From NCBI RefSeq assembly GCF_019320115.1, contig NC_089588.1, positions 116,284,123 to 116,348,122 on the forward strand: 64,000 bases of DNA. The letters are read 5' to 3'. A model generated the notes under the pieces. That model was not told the DNA's origin, searched no databases, and worked only from the letters and a program-made list of their open reading frames with translations. Positions 30,421-42,561 of this stretch are shown piece by piece. The stretch is from Miscanthus floridulus (taxonomy: Eukaryota > Streptophyta > Magnoliopsida > Poales > Poaceae). The translations under genes were made by a program, and so were the position numbers. Position 1 is the first letter of the stretch. Each line of letters begins with the position of its first letter.

Positions 30421-31020
30421 GGCCCATGATTCTCTTACCCGCCCCCAGTACGCGTTGCAACTTTGCCCTGATGACCGCGCATCGGTCTCCAACCCCTAGC
30501 CAGCGACAGCTAGCGATGGTCGCCCAGCCGTGGCCATCTCCACCCTGCCACGTGCTGCGTTCGTGCGGCCGGCTGTCGCTCCGGCCGCTTGCCAGTGCCC
30601 GCTCGGTCTGCGCGCCGTGGCCCATCCCATCACCAGCTAGCGCCCGTGCGGCTGATGCTCGCTGCGTCCGCACGCTCGGCGGCCCCCGACGTGACCGCGT
30701 GCTTTCCCTCAAGGTCACGACGAGAGTCCTGCTAGCTGGTTCTCACTCCCGTGCACATGCGCGTGGTCCCTGCTTCCCCAACCGAGGTACTTTTCAAAGG
30801 TGATTTCTTTATCCTCCAGATCTTGCTTGGTCCCCCAGTTTTTTAGTACTTGTTTTGTCCTGATCTAGTGTTGCTTTGCGACCCATAGTCTTATTCTTTG
30901 CCAAATCAATAAAGCTAGGGTCGCGTACGTCGTTCTTGCTCTGTTCCTGGGAATAGTTCCCAGCCCAGCAGCTTGCTCCCTGCTGTCCTTGCAGCCCGCC
31001 AGCCATTGTTACCCACAGCC
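30420..31020. other. GC-rich putative promoter/leader of the CACTA-D gene
   Basis: GC-rich segment (30420-30780) ending near 'aaccgaggtacttttc', which could be an exon end and GT donor, followed by intron-like T-rich sequence. Frames on both strands lack recognisable motifs. By position it matches the GC-rich leaders of the other CACTA elements. Confidence 0.4.
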
Positions 31021-32347
31021 ACCTGCTCTGCTATCCATGTTCTCCATTAGCTTTATCTTGTGCCAATGTGCATGATTACAGATCAGTTATGCATGGAGTG
31101 GTGAAGGGAAAAAACGCTTGGTGACTGCTGCATACAATTTAATAAGAGTGCATGTTATGGTGCTACGCCAGATAAAATGGCCACTTTCCGGAAGTTGCTC
31201 ACGCCACACAAAACGGACATGCAAGAGTTTCCACCCCTAGCATACAATTTGGGATGTGTGCTGTGTGTTAGAGGAAGCATGTTTAAGGTGATGATTAGGC
31301 TCAGTCCAAATAAACTTGTCCACGTGCTTAGGTGTGTTTAGAGTTTGTTTCATGTTAGTTTTGACTAATTAATTATCAGTAGCTGGTAATAGTGGTTTAT
31401 GATCCATGTAATTAGGTACCCATGCCAAATCTTCTTAATGGACCAAGTGAAGAATTGCACATTTGTGCTGAAATGGCTGCATGAGCAGTTTCTGTTGAGT
31501 GGTTCTTTCCGTGATGTAAATCATGTATCCTATGAATGTGCAAAATCATGCTTCAAGCTTTATGTTTAGAATGCACATAACAATACTACAAGTAGCATTT
31601 CAGCATTCAAGTGAAAATAATAAAATAGTATAGCAGTGACTATTATATATATAGTAGGAGTAGAGGCGTTATTTTCGTGTTTTGTCTTTGTAACTTCTAT
31701 GTAAATTCTTATACAGATAGCTGTAGTGTGCTTTCAATGGCATCACAATATATATTTTGACTGATCCATAGACAGTTTGGCTTTGCTATTAGATTTACCC
31801 TATAATGAAGCGGCAATGGTTGAACTACTAAGCACTAACTGAAAGCATATAAATTTGTTTGTTTGTTTGTGTAGCATTTCTGCTTATAATATGGTTAGCA
31901 TAGGAAAGATCTATTCTAGTTCTCGGCAGAGGACGCATCTGCTTCTGCTTCAATTTAATACTTTCAATACATCCCATCTTTGTCACCTTACTGTGTGAAG
32001 TAAATCAAGTAAGAACTATTTGTTAGTTGAATTTATGCAATGTATGCCTTGTTAAAGTATTATCATGGCAGATGATTGATCTTAAATTAAAACTCATTTG
32101 CTTTTACTTAGTAGACAGATGTGTGACCTTAAATTTAAACTTAGCAGATAACATGTATCAGAATGGTTCAGGTAATAAGCCTGTCATTTCTAGTCATTTG
32201 GTTCCATGGTGATCTCTTATGTAGAGGCATCTACTTAGAGTCAAATCCTGTGATATCTGAAATTCTTTATAGAGGTTGTGCGAAATCCTGTAACCTAATG
32301 TTCCTTTGCTGAATTATATTGTTGCAGTGTTTATGTCTTTCTCGCAG
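31021..32347. other. Intron-like region of CACTA-D, no gene seen
   Basis: T-rich, intron-like DNA ending in 'tttctcgcag' at 32347, the acceptor of the exon that follows. No independent gene is seen. Confidence 0.5.
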
Positions 32348-33403
32348 GAGGCGGCGCACGGTGGCCAGCCAATTGGCCAACTCACGGCGTATGCTCTGGC
32401 CCACATGGGGCCGGCAAAGTCCAACATCAAGTACAACCCGGATGTGGGCCCAGAGGCGTACACCAACTCCAGCGTCCACACCCGCCTCAGTTCGTACACG
32501 GAGACGTCAAGGTTAGTCCACGGGCCGGACTACGATCCGAGGACCGAGGAGCGCCTTGATCCTGAGCGAGTGATGAGGATTGGGCAAGGCAAGAAGCATG
32601 GGCGGTTCTACATTGGCGACGACATCCTCGACACGGGCTCTACTCCTCTCAACCGCCTACGAGCAGCGAGCACGAGCTCTAGCGTGCCCATAAGCCAACG
32701 ACCGACAGCGGTGGCGGCACTCCAGGTAAGTATTCCAGTTTCATTCGTCGTTCTTTGACTTTTACATTCCTTAGCTCTGCATTATTGAAACATTGGGGTC
32801 AAATGTTGCAGGCCGAGGTGCAGCAACTTCGGGCCCAGCAGGAGGCCCAGCTGGCTGAGCGGGAGGCTGAGCGGGCCGAGCGGGAGGCCGAGCGTCAGAG
32901 GATACAAGCTTTGGAGGCCTAGCAAGAAGGTTTGCTCAAGTTCGTGCAACAACTTGGGCAGCAACACGGTTGGGAGATCCCAGCGCAGCTGCTTGCACCA
33001 CCACCACCACCACATCGTCGAGAGTCTACTCCGGTGAGTATGAGTACGGATGTTTTACTTTCTTTGCTCATGCTTAGTGTCAAACCTAGTGATGGCCTTC
33101 GTGTCGGATTTGTTGATGTGTCGGCCTTCGTGCCGGTAATGTGGTTGTCGGCCTTCGTGCCGATGTTTTTCTTGCAGGTTTTGGAAACCTCCCCGTGCAG
33201 GGGAGGTGCTGCCGAAATTTTCAACTTTTCTTTAAACTCCTTACATTTTTATCTTGACACTCACGTGCAATCTCTTCTCTTTTTTGCAGCATCAATCGGG
33301 GGCGGCGTCGAACCATGTCGGAGGGTCGCCGGCATCGCACGTCGGGCCATCCCCACCTAGACACTCACCGGGATCGCACCCTGGGGCGTCCCAACCCTCA
33401 TAG
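32348..33403 (+). pseudogene. TNP1-like second CACTA gene (3' exons)
   Basis: Exon 32348-32725 encodes GPAKSNIKYNPDVGPEAY, HTRLSSYTETSRLVHGPDYD and KKHGRFYIGDDILDTGSTP, typical of the C-terminal half of Transposase_24-like CACTA proteins. Intron 32726-32811 (GT...CAG). Exon 32812-33033 is an Ala/Glu/Arg coiled coil followed by GWEIPAQLLAPPPPP, with one TAG at 32920-32922 (after RIQALEA). Intron 33034-33289 contains the double-hairpin block. Final exon 33290-33403 is Ser/Pro/His-rich and ends in TAG. The family is thought to bind subterminal repeats and aid transposition. The upstream exons were not identified. Apart from the TAG in a likely Gln codon the exons are intact. Confidence 0.7.
33174..33225 (+). 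repeat. Double-hairpin block (CACTA-D copy, intronic)
   Basis: The best-preserved copy: ggttttggaaacc followed by cctccccgtgcaggggagg and 'tgctgccgaaattttc'. Both inverted repeats are perfect. It is preceded by two 'tcggccttcgtgccg' repeats at 33121 and 33150. Confidence 0.75.
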
Positions 33404-33639
33404 TCGACGTGAGCTGCCTGCGGAGTCGTTTTTATGTATTGAACTTGTGAACTTGGAATAGTGTGTACTTTTGAACGTGTGGTTTGTAATATATTGTGGA
33501 TTTTGGACAAATTTGGTCGTTTGTGATATATAAATGTGGTTTGTGATATATTGTTGTTGATTTGTGGTTTGTGATATATATATCTGCTTTGTTGTTTACA
33601 TGGAAAAGGAAAAAATAAAAAAAAAATTTAGAGGTGGCT

Positions 33640-34005
33640 TCCCCGAGTGCCTGAGCTGCGGCACTCGGCAAAGAGGGTTTTTTTTAAAAAAAAACAATTT
33701 TCTTTGCCGAGTGCCTGAGCTGCGGCACTCAGCAAAGATTATTTTAAAAAAAATTCAAAAATCTTCCCCGAGTGCAACACGATTTTCGGCCGTCGGCCAA
33801 TGGCGTCAAATCTTTCCTGAGTGCCAGCACGACACTTGGCAAAGCCTTACCCGAGTGCACGATTTTCGGCACTCGGGAAAGACGCCTTTGCCAGATGAGG
33901 ATTAGCCGGAGGGTCTTCCCCGAGTGTTGCACTCGGGGTAGGCTTCCCCGAGTGCAACTGGGCCTTCCTCGAGTGCAACTGGCACTCGGGGAAGCCACTG
34001 GCTGC
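33640..34005. repeat. 3' subterminal repeats of CACTA-D
   Basis: Pairs of ccccgagtgc / gcactcgggg and gccgagtgc / gcactcggc leading up to the terminal TAGTG. The spacer 33404-33639 is AT-rich 3' flank of the gene ('tttgtgatata' repeats). Confidence 0.85.
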
Positions 34006-34012
34006 TATAGTG

Positions 34013-35090
34013 TTAGAAGAAGAGTTTAAGAGCCAAAAGTGCATGCAAGAGTCCAAGACACAAGATGGATGAAACCCAGACGAAGACACGTGAAGAAAAT
34101 GGAGTTGGTCGGTACTGCAAGGCAGCAGCGAACCTGTTTGGTGTTTAGAGGGAGGAGCACCGGACGCCACCATGCGCACCGGATAATCCGCTACAGCGTC
34201 CCACTGGATGCATCCCATGTCACACTGGAATGCTCACCAGATGGTGGTTCCAGAGAGGATGTAGAATGACTTGGGGACAACTGCAACACGCCGGATGTCA
34301 CACTAGAGGCCTAAGTCTCCAATGGCCAGCAACGGCTAGTTGACCTGGGTGCACTGGACATGTCCATTGCCTGCGCAGAAATCCTGTGCAACCTCCAATA
34401 TCTACTTTGCAATGGAGGGCTATATACCACACCAACCGATCATTTGAGGTGTGTGGGAGTTGGGAAACATACCAAGGGACTTGAGACTCCACTCTAGTGC
34501 TCTCCACACACATAGTGCTTAGTGAATCACTTGGCGATTAGTGTAGGTTCTTTGCAAAATGCTTAGGGTAGTTAGACTACCGCTAATGTGCTGGCTCTGG
34601 GTTTAGGCCTAGTGTTTAGTGAGGTTTGCATACCTCGTACCACTAGTTGCTTGTGCGTCCCATTATTGTACGTCAGAGGGGCTTATAGTTTTGCGAGACC
34701 ACACCAACTGTGTTTGTGGTGTGGCCACCACCATGTACTAGAGCTAATGAGGCTTGCAGCGGTTTGGCCGAAAGCTCGACAGTAAAGACAGTGAGGAGCG
34801 GTTCGGGAGAGGCCATCTCGGTGACCCACTTGTGCGTGCGGAAGGCCCGGGGGCTAAACAGGGAGTTACCTGACCGGAAGCTTGGCCCTTGCGAGGGTTC
34901 CAATGAGGACTAGGGGGATGTGAGGAGCTTCTTGATACATCGGTAAAAATACCAGCATCATCGAACGAAAGCTTACCTTCCTCACGAATTTATCTAAAGA
35001 ATGTGTCATTCCAACAAATGCGTCTCTATTGCTCTTTACCTTCTGCACTTAATTTACCTACCTTGATTGTGTACTTACTTTCCTAGCTTA
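34013..35090. other. LTR-like remnant, right part
   Basis: Continues the element broken by CACTA-D. 'accggacgcc', 'accggataatccgc' motifs and the 'ggactagggggatgtgagga ... ggtaaaaataccagc' tail resemble non-coding ends of grass LTR retrotransposons. No protein-coding evidence. Confidence 0.35.
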
Positions 35091-37260
35091 GTGTCAGCCC
35101 CTCATTTTGAGAGTCCAAAGTGCATCTGTACTTGCGCCAGGAACATGCGCAAGTACGCACCAATTAACATAAATGGCACAAAGATATTTGATAATAAAAG
35201 TTCTGAGCTTTATTGATATCTAAAAATAGAGTCTTACAACATTGGCCCAAAGGGCATAGCCATGGACTTTACATATCTAGCGGAAGACTACTGCTGTGAA
35301 GAGGCATTTTATTATAGCATGGTGGTCTCTAATACAACGATATTTTACAGCATAGCGATAGTCTATTCCATAGGCATGCTTGAGCGCAGTCGAAACCCTA
35401 GCTTCTAGGACTCCTTCCTACGATCACAATCCTCGTGTGACTCCTAATCCTTGCGGTTTGCCTCCTCACTGTTGTCGAGGTCCTCCTCATGGTCAAAATC
35501 TATGAGTCAACAACGGGTGAGTACATGCATGCTCAACATGCCCTAACCATAGGGTTGGGTGGAATGGTTGGTGGAGGTGGATGATGATGGTGGAGGTAGG
35601 GTAAAGTAGTTATAATAAGGTTGGGCCCTAGTAGAGTATTATCATTGTCACTAGTTCCTGGGTTAGTACTATGGTTTCGTAACGTTATCATTGTTTCATT
35701 TTACATAAAAGTAAATCTAATCATAGTGATCTTATCCCAGCATCTGCCCATTATAAAGACATGGCTATTCGAATAAATTCAATACGCTCTGCACACGGTG
35801 TGCCCCCACATGATATGCACAATCCCATCCATGATCAGTGGACGGGATAGGCTTAACAAGACCCCATACCTAAATGTACGCGACCTTAGATTTCCATATA
35901 ATTCTACCACAGCTTCTCAGGGTTGGAAAACACACTAAACTAGGGAGATACCAAATCATCCCATCTCAATGCTTCGGATGATACTAGATCATTGAGTCAA
36001 TAATAAGTAAGGGCTCGAACGTGGCCAAAAATCAAGGGGCTTTACATTGAAGATCACATAACAACCATGCCAACCAGACCATGGAAGATCACATCGCATC
36101 CGTGTCTTCCTTGATATTTCGCTGCCAACACCGGCCTGCTAGTATGAATTGTACTTCTATCTAATGGGTTGTGAGATCAAGTCTACCCATATAGACTAGC
36201 TATATGAAATATCTCACTAGGACATAGAAGACTATGAACCGGTCCTTATGCGACTAAGGTGAGTATCTCCCAATAGGAACCCTCACCAGGCCAACCTACC
36301 AAGGTAATTTATCCCGCATAAACTACCCCTCACTTGCCCCCTGTCTTAATGACATTTACGATTCATTTTAGCACAATTTTCATTATCTCATTCATCCATG
36401 GTATAGGGCTCATAAAATACCATGCAAAGTATATTCGGATCATCATTATTCTTAGCATCTCAATCAAGCACATAATTCATCATTAATTCACAAGGTAAGC
36501 TCATAATTCCAATGAATCAAGTTCATTCATTTATTAATAGGTTTTAGTAAGTAGAGTCATGGTGATGGTAGTAAAGTAAGGTGGAGGAAGGGTGGGAGAG
36601 TTAGGACTTGCCTTCATTGTTGTCTCCTTCTGGCATTTCTTTGAGTCCAGCTCTCCTGGTAGTCATCGTCCTCTGTCGGGCATAGCTACCGTATAAGACT
36701 ACCGCCGAACACGAAACAAAAGGCAAAAGCAAACATAGAACAATATAGTGGTACCAGGTAAAATAAATTCAGCTAGATTAAATTTAGAAGAATTTTGGAA
36801 GTGGTTTGGTGAGAAACAGAGTTAGGAAGGGGGAGTTATGACCTTTGGAACTTTAATTTTGTTGGAAAACTAAATGGAATTTTATGGTCATATTTTAGAG
36901 TACAGAAAATAGGTGAAAATAACATGGTTAAATTCCTTTTTGTATCTAGTTTATTTACAAATTTTATGGGAATTTTTCTAAGTAAGGAAAACTGATTTAT
37001 AGCCAATCGGATGTACCTAGCATTTTCTAATGTGTACCCAGTGTAGGTGTGGTGCGTGTGTGTGACAGGTGCAACCAGGGTGGTGACAGCGTCATGGTCG
37101 TGGGCCCATTCAGCAGTGAGAGAAGAGGGGGAAAGGTGTCAAAGGCAAAAAGTGACTAGGGTCGATCTCCACCACCGAGACACACAACAAGCCAAGAGAA
37201 ACCGCGTGGAGCAGATCCCGAGGTCTCCCCGGACTTAGGAGGACACCGGACCAGATGGTC
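35091..37260. other. Long LTR-like remnant, probably Gypsy, minus strand
   Basis: Begins 'tgtcagcccctcatttt' and contains poly-A-signal-like and low-complexity stretches similar in style to the LTRs at 42562-45199, including a GC-rich segment near 37050-37260. No second copy, target duplication or coding sequence was found, so this is a tentative reading. Confidence 0.3.
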
Positions 37261-37944
37261 ATGACAGAGGGCATGCTAGTCAATTTGACCCTGCAATTGA
37301 CAAGTAGAGAAAATTGATCAGTAATTGTAGGTGGAACATGCCGGTGTTTGTCCAGACAGTTCCAAATATGCGGCTAAGTAGCCGATGAAATAAGGCTATC
37401 GACTAGAGAGTCGATATCCAGCATGTTCACGATGCATGGTAAGTAAAATAAATATATCAGCAATTGTCAGTTATTCAAGTATATAGATCTTAACTAGCCG
37501 ATGATCATGAAAACATGCAAAAGATGTAAGGATAGGCGTGTAGGCATTCATGTGAGAAACATACTAGCTTTTAACTAAGATTAAAACAATAAAATCATGT
37601 AAATAGCCAATACATCCTCAACAAAACAGGCTATTGGTTAAAAGAGCTAATTCTAGTGATCTTGTCATATAGCATACAATCACTCATCCATTGGATATAA
37701 ATAAATCTACAAACAACAAGACTCAATCTATTATACCGTCAACAGATCGAGTCATCCGATGCAGCATTGACAGTAGGACCCTAGATTGGAGACCAGCAAT
37801 TGATAGATCTACTTATATCGCAAAGGAACTGTGAAGGCATATTGACCGACATTGTCATATAGCTCTAATGTAGACATAGCGGGTGGTTGATGCCATGCTC
37901 TTCTTAATAGATAGATCTATTGACCGACATTGTCCAATTTGACA
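37261..37944. other. Unassigned flank before the Tat element
   Basis: AT-rich sequence with 'gccgatga' motifs. 'ttgaccgacattgtc' occurs twice (37840 and 37920), 80 bases apart, just before the Tat LTR. No gene. Confidence 0.4.
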
Positions 37945-38420
37945 TGCTGTGGGGGGTACAACCCTGGATACCCATGGCAGACCACATGGGCTACGCCCCC
38001 AGGGGCGGCCCAGCCCACAAGATGAAGCCTTGCGGGGCACGACGCTACTCGGCGTCTCCTGCAAGGTACCGAGAAGATATCCTGAAGATACTACGAGATC
38101 TGTTAGGATACGTATGATCCCATGATTCCTGTAATCTGTTATTACTTTCTAGTTATCTCCTAGATCTAACCAACTTGTAACCCTACACCTAGACTATATA
38201 AGGCGGGCAGGGAACCCCCTCCAAAAGCACGCAATATCATACGATAGCCAATACAATCCAACAGACCACATAAGTAGGGTATTACGTCATACTGATGGCC
38301 TGAACCTGTCTAACTTTTGTGTCTCTATTGCCTTCTTGTTCTTGATTACACGCATCTCTGCCAATCAATCTACCTTCGTGGGATACCACTCAGATGATTG
38401 CCGACGATATTCTGTCGACA
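37945..38420 (+). repeat. 5' LTR of the Tat element
   Basis: Starts near tgctgtggggggtacaaccc (TG at 37945 or 37949) and ends 'ttctgtcgaca' at 38420. It contains a TATA box (ctatataaggcggg, about 38194-38207) and CA-rich transcribed leader sequence. Length about 475 bp. Confidence 0.65.
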
Positions 38421-38440
38421 GTTGGCACGTTAGGTAGGGG
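38421..38440 (+). promoter_or_regulatory. Primer-binding site of the Tat element
   Basis: gttggcacgttaggtagggg immediately after the LTR resembles the 'ttggcgcgccaggtagggg' site of grass Tat elements with C-to-T/G-to-A changes. The tRNA was not determined. Confidence 0.5.
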
Positions 38441-38531
38441 TGTGCGTGTTGTTTCCATGTTGAACATTGACGGAGTCGGAGAGCTCATTAAGCCGGTGTA
38501 GATCAATACTGCGCCGATCACCCCAACACCT

Positions 38532-41520
38532 ATGACTATAGACCCAATGTCGGAACCGCCTTCGAGGTCGTCCTTGCCAACAATTTATCACCCAGTTCCT
38601 CGCTACCAGAGGAGGCAGATCGACAACGATGATCTGATCGCATCCATCAATCAGGTTAGTCTGAAGCTCGCCGATTGCCTCTCCATCGCTGAATCGGCTC
38701 TGGACACTCTAGTTCAGCGCCGACCACCTTCCGATCTAGATCTATTAGAGGCTCCTCAGGCAACTCTAGGGGTTACAGCCCTACCATTTGGGTTCACCAA
38801 CGCTGCCACCGTTTACAAATATGCCCTAAGGGGCAAATTCGCCAACTAGGTTGGAGCTGTCCATCCTTTCACCGACTAGATCACTAACCAGCCTTCGCTA
38901 GCCGTCAACATGCTGCACGTTGGCCGATGCCACGGAGCATCCCTCCAAACTATCCTAGAGGAGAATCTGGACTCTGAGTTCTAGGGCTTTGTGGAGACCA
39001 TCGCCAAAGCCACCACCGAACTACTTCCCCTCCCTTCTTTCTATGGCAGTGCTATCTTCAATGTTAGCATCGACAACCCCCCTTAGAATGGTGAAACCGA
39101 GGAGGAACGCGCCTCTCGTGAGAACCAAAACGTCAACCGTGCATAGCGCTAAGCAAATGAGGTTGCCCTTGCGATGGCCGAGCAGCAGCTTAACTCACAA
39201 GGAAGGCCACTCCAACATAATCTTGACGACGAGTTTGTTCACATTGATGGCCACGACATCTAAAAGACCCCAAGTGCCAATCTGGCAGTGGCCGCCAATG
39301 AGCTCGCCCGGCTCCCGCAGACACCCGAGGTCGTCGCCATGCTTAAAGCGATGCACTGTCAGGTCAATGAGATCCGCCAGGATCATAGACCTTCATACTC
39401 CACAACCTCAATTCGCCGATCAGCCGTGCCAAGATCCGATCACCGCCCAAGTCGCTTCATCGACCAGCACTGCGATGATAGGCAACCCCTCCAGGGCAAA
39501 GCTAGGGGTAGCCGCTTTGAACATCACCGCCAACATGACCAGGAGGTCAACCAGGACGTCCGAGTGCACCTCAACAATCTTTGAGATGCACGACGATGTA
39601 TCGACGAACACGGCTTCGGTCGCCATGAAGAAGAAGTATGCTGCCGCTAGGAGTACGAGCAAGAGTACGGTAACCCGAACTCAGCTCTCGGGCCGCTCAA
39701 TGCCGGCAATGCTGCAGACGACAGCGCCGACAATCCCGAAGGGCCCCTAGCATTCATGAGGGTGCTTCGAACACTTCAGTGGTCCCATGGTTTTAAAATC
39801 ATTGGGGTTGAGCCCTACGAAGCAAGGATGAACCCAACACAGTGGCTACAGGCTTATGCCACTACTGTCCATGCCGCCGGAGGAGACACTAGTGTCATGG
39901 TGAACTATCTTCCCATCATGCTCACGCCAACTGCCATGAATTGGTTCACAAGCCTTGCCCTGGACTCCATCGGATCCTAGGAAGAGCTAAAAAAAGTCTT
40001 CACTGACAATTATATGGCTACGTGTACTCGGCCGAGCACCAAGCATGATCTCAACTGCATCAACCAGAAGTCATCTGAGCTTCTCCGTAGCTACATCAGA
40101 TGCTTTTCCAAGATGAGGAATTCTATTCCTAACATCATGAAAGTTGAGGTCATCACCGCGTTCATCTGAGGACTCCACCACCATGAGCTTTGCTCCAAGT
40201 TCAACCACAAGCCACCCACAGGGATTGGTGAGATGATCACGACCACCAACCAGTACGCTAACGCTAAGGAAGACGAGGTGCGCTTCAACGAGGATGTGGG
40301 TAATCATCGCCCAACACGCCGCTATGACGACTGCCCCGATGACCGACACCACAATGACCACCACTACAACAACCACAGTTACCATCATGACAGCGGTCGT
40401 GATCAGCCAGAAGGATCCGAGTCTGGTCAAAATCACTACCGTCGCCTAGACCACATAATCGCCGTCATCAATGAACCTCGCGCCAAGCGCATCTACGACG
40501 AGCAATACAAGAAGATCCTTAACGGCCCATGCCCTCTCCACAAGAACGCCAAGCATAAGATGAAGGATTGCCTCAGCTTGGCTAAGGAGTTCTAGGACAA
40601 AAAGCTGGATGACTACACCAACGACAGAGCCGGAGGCTGCCGACCACCTAGGGGTAATAACAATGCCTTCTAGGACCATGACAAGGAGGTTGCCACCATC
40701 CTTGGGGGCCTCGCCTCCATTGAGAGCAGAAGAGAATGGAAGCTCGTAGCCTGGCGGGTGCTCACCGTCACTACGGAAGACCCCGCCACCAACCCCAGCT
40801 ATCACCCATGGTCCAAGGTCCCCATCACCTTCAGTAGGGCCGACCAGTGGGCGGACATCCCCTACACAGGGCATTTCCCCCTCATCCTTGATGCAACCGT
40901 CTAGAAAGTGCTTTTTAGAAAAGTGCTCGTCGATGATGGGAGCGCTTTGAATCTCCTCTTTGCTAGAGCCCTAAAGGAGTTTGGCATCAGGATAATAGAT
41001 CTCACACCCTCAGACTCCTCCTTCTAGGGTGTGGTACCGGGTAGGGCATCGAAACCGCACGGAGAGATGACCCTACTAGTACAGTTCAGCATGGCAAGCA
41101 ACTATCGTGTCGAGCACATCAACTTCTACATCGCCGACTTAAGCACTGCCTACCACGCCATACTTGGTCAGCCAGCTCTGGCCAAGTTCATGGTTGTACC
41201 ACACTACGCTTACCTGGTGCTGAAGATGCCTTCGCCTGCAGGAGTCCTGGCCTTGCGGGCCAACTTCTCCATCACCTACGCCTGCGAGACAGAGAGTCTC
41301 GCCCTCGCCAAAGCCACCGACCTCTCCATCTAGATGGCCAGTGTGGTCACCGACGCCAAGATGGTGCCCGCCGAAGACCTAGAGATCCCATTACTGGAGC
41401 CTCCTCATGCCTCTGCCAAGTCTAAGGAAACCAAGGATGTCGGCCTCAGCCTCGATGACCCCTCCAAGACAATGAAGATTGGGGCTCACCTCGACCCCAA
41501 ATAGGAAAGCGCGCTCGTCT
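38532..41520 (+). pseudogene. Tat gag and protease region with many nonsense codons
   Basis: One frame carries gag from MTIDPMSEPPSRSSLPTI (38532) through PLAFMRVLRTLQWSHGFKII (39750), the capsid-like MNPTQWLQAYATTVHAAGG, and a zinc-binding-like GPCPLHKNAKHKMKDCLS (40528). It continues to an aspartic protease: VLVDDGSALNLLF near 40930, where the usual D-x-G-S is DDGS, and AILGQPALAKF near 41160. The frame contains in-frame TAG at 38847, 38877, 38982, 39084, 39144, 39648, 39978, 40593, 40671, 40902, 41025, 41331 and 41502, TGA at 39582 and 40167, and TAA at 39150 and 39261, with no frameshift before about 41520. Flanking residues suggest most TAGs replaced Gln or Trp codons. Confidence 0.8.
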
Positions 41521-41527
41521 CCTTCCT

Positions 41528-42561
41528 ATGTGCCTACGAGAGAAGATCAAGCACTCCTTGAATGTCTCGCCGACCGCCAAACTGATCAAGCAGAAACTCC
41601 GCCGATTCATGCCCGACAAGGAGGCTATTAGGGTAGAAATAAATTGGCTCCTAGTAGCCAGATTTATAAAAGAAGTGTATCATCCTAAGTGGTTAGGAAA
41701 CCCTATTCTTGTTCAAAAAAGAATAAAGAATGGAGAATGTGTGTTGATTACACTCATCTTAACAAACACTACCCTAAAGACCCCTTTGGTCTACCTCGGA
41801 TAGATGAGGTGGTAGACTCCACCGCCGGTTGTGAACTATTCTCCTTCCTCAACTGTTACTCTGGCTATCACCAGATTTCCCTCAAGGAAGAAGACTAGAT
41901 TAAGACGTCGTTCATCACGCCCTTCGGTGCGTACTGCTACACCACCATGTCTTTTGAACTCAAGAACGCCAGGGCAACCTATCAAAGGGCCATCCAGATG
42001 TGCCTCGATCAACAGATTGGCAGCAACGTCGAGGCTTACATCAACAATGTGGTTGTCAAGTCTAAGACCGCCGACAATCTTATCACCGACCTCGAGGAAA
42101 CGTTCGCCAACCTGAAAAGGTACCGATGGAAGCTGAACCCTTCAAAGTGCATTTTTGGAGTTCCATTTGGTATACTGCTGGGCTACATCATCAGTGCCCA
42201 TGGCATCGAGCCCAACCCCGACAAGGTCTCCGCCATCACCAACATGAAACGTCCAACATGCATTAAGGATATATATAAGCTTATAGACTGCATAGCTGCT
42301 CTAAGCCGCTTCATATCGCGCCTCAGCAAAAAGGGACTACCTTTCTTCAAACTCCTCAAGGCCTCCGAGCGCTTTTCTTGGTCAGAGGAGGCAGATACAA
42401 CTTTCGAGCAACTCAAGTTGTTCCTAACAAGGCCCCCGATCATGACGGTGCCACGGCAAGGCGAAACTCTCCTGATCTACATCGTCGCTACTTCTCGCGT
42501 CGTCAGCACAGCCATCATCGTCGAACGCGAGGAGGCCGGGCACGCCTATAAGGTCCAACGT
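41528..42561 (+). pseudogene. Tat reverse transcriptase and first RNase H, 5' part
   Basis: RT begins in one frame (AKLIKQKLRRFMPDKEAI, FIKEVYHPKWLGNPILV), shifts near 41725 into RMCVDYTHLNKHYPKDPFGL, and has a TAG at 41896 (KEED*IKTSF). The catalytic YxDD box reads YINNVVV near 42036-42056, so both catalytic Asp are Asn; the changes (GAC/GAT to AAC/AAT) are G-to-A. Thumb and RNase H start (RFSWSEEADTTFEQLK) follow, and the frame is cut by the inserted array. The enzyme could not polymerise DNA even without the stops. Confidence 0.85.
42557..42561. repeat. Target site duplication AACGT, left copy
   Basis: AACGT at 42557-42561 directly precedes the TG of the array's first LTR; the matching copy is at 60082-60086, directly after the last LTR's CA. 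Confidence 0.9.

Larger units (their letters stand above)
28969..34012 (+). mobile_element. CACTA-D: complete non-autonomous CACTA transposon, TSD TTA
   Basis: Starts with CACTACGGGAGAGG at 28969 and ends 'ggctgctaTAGTG' at 34012, flanked by TTA on both sides (28966-28968, 34013-34015). Length 5044 bp. Subterminal repeats (gccgagtgc and a ccccgagtgc variant) lie at 28980-29370 and 33640-34005. It keeps the conserved block (29380-29790) and a TNP1-like gene but no TNP2, so movement would need transposase from another element. Beyond the first five bases the two ends match only weakly, so the claim rests mainly on CACTA/TAGTG, the repeats and the target duplication. Confidence 0.85.

Noticed and set aside
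30278..30803. Possible captured host gene in the GC-rich part of CACTA-D
   Set aside because: Frames on both strands are similarly open, with no recognisable domain; it matches the position of GC-rich leaders in the other CACTA elements.
38847..42045. Stop-codon reassignment or TAG readthrough, because so many TAGs are in frame
   Set aside because: TGA and TAA stops, frameshifts and lost catalytic residues are also present, and sister-copy comparison in the array shows CAG to TAG as mutation.
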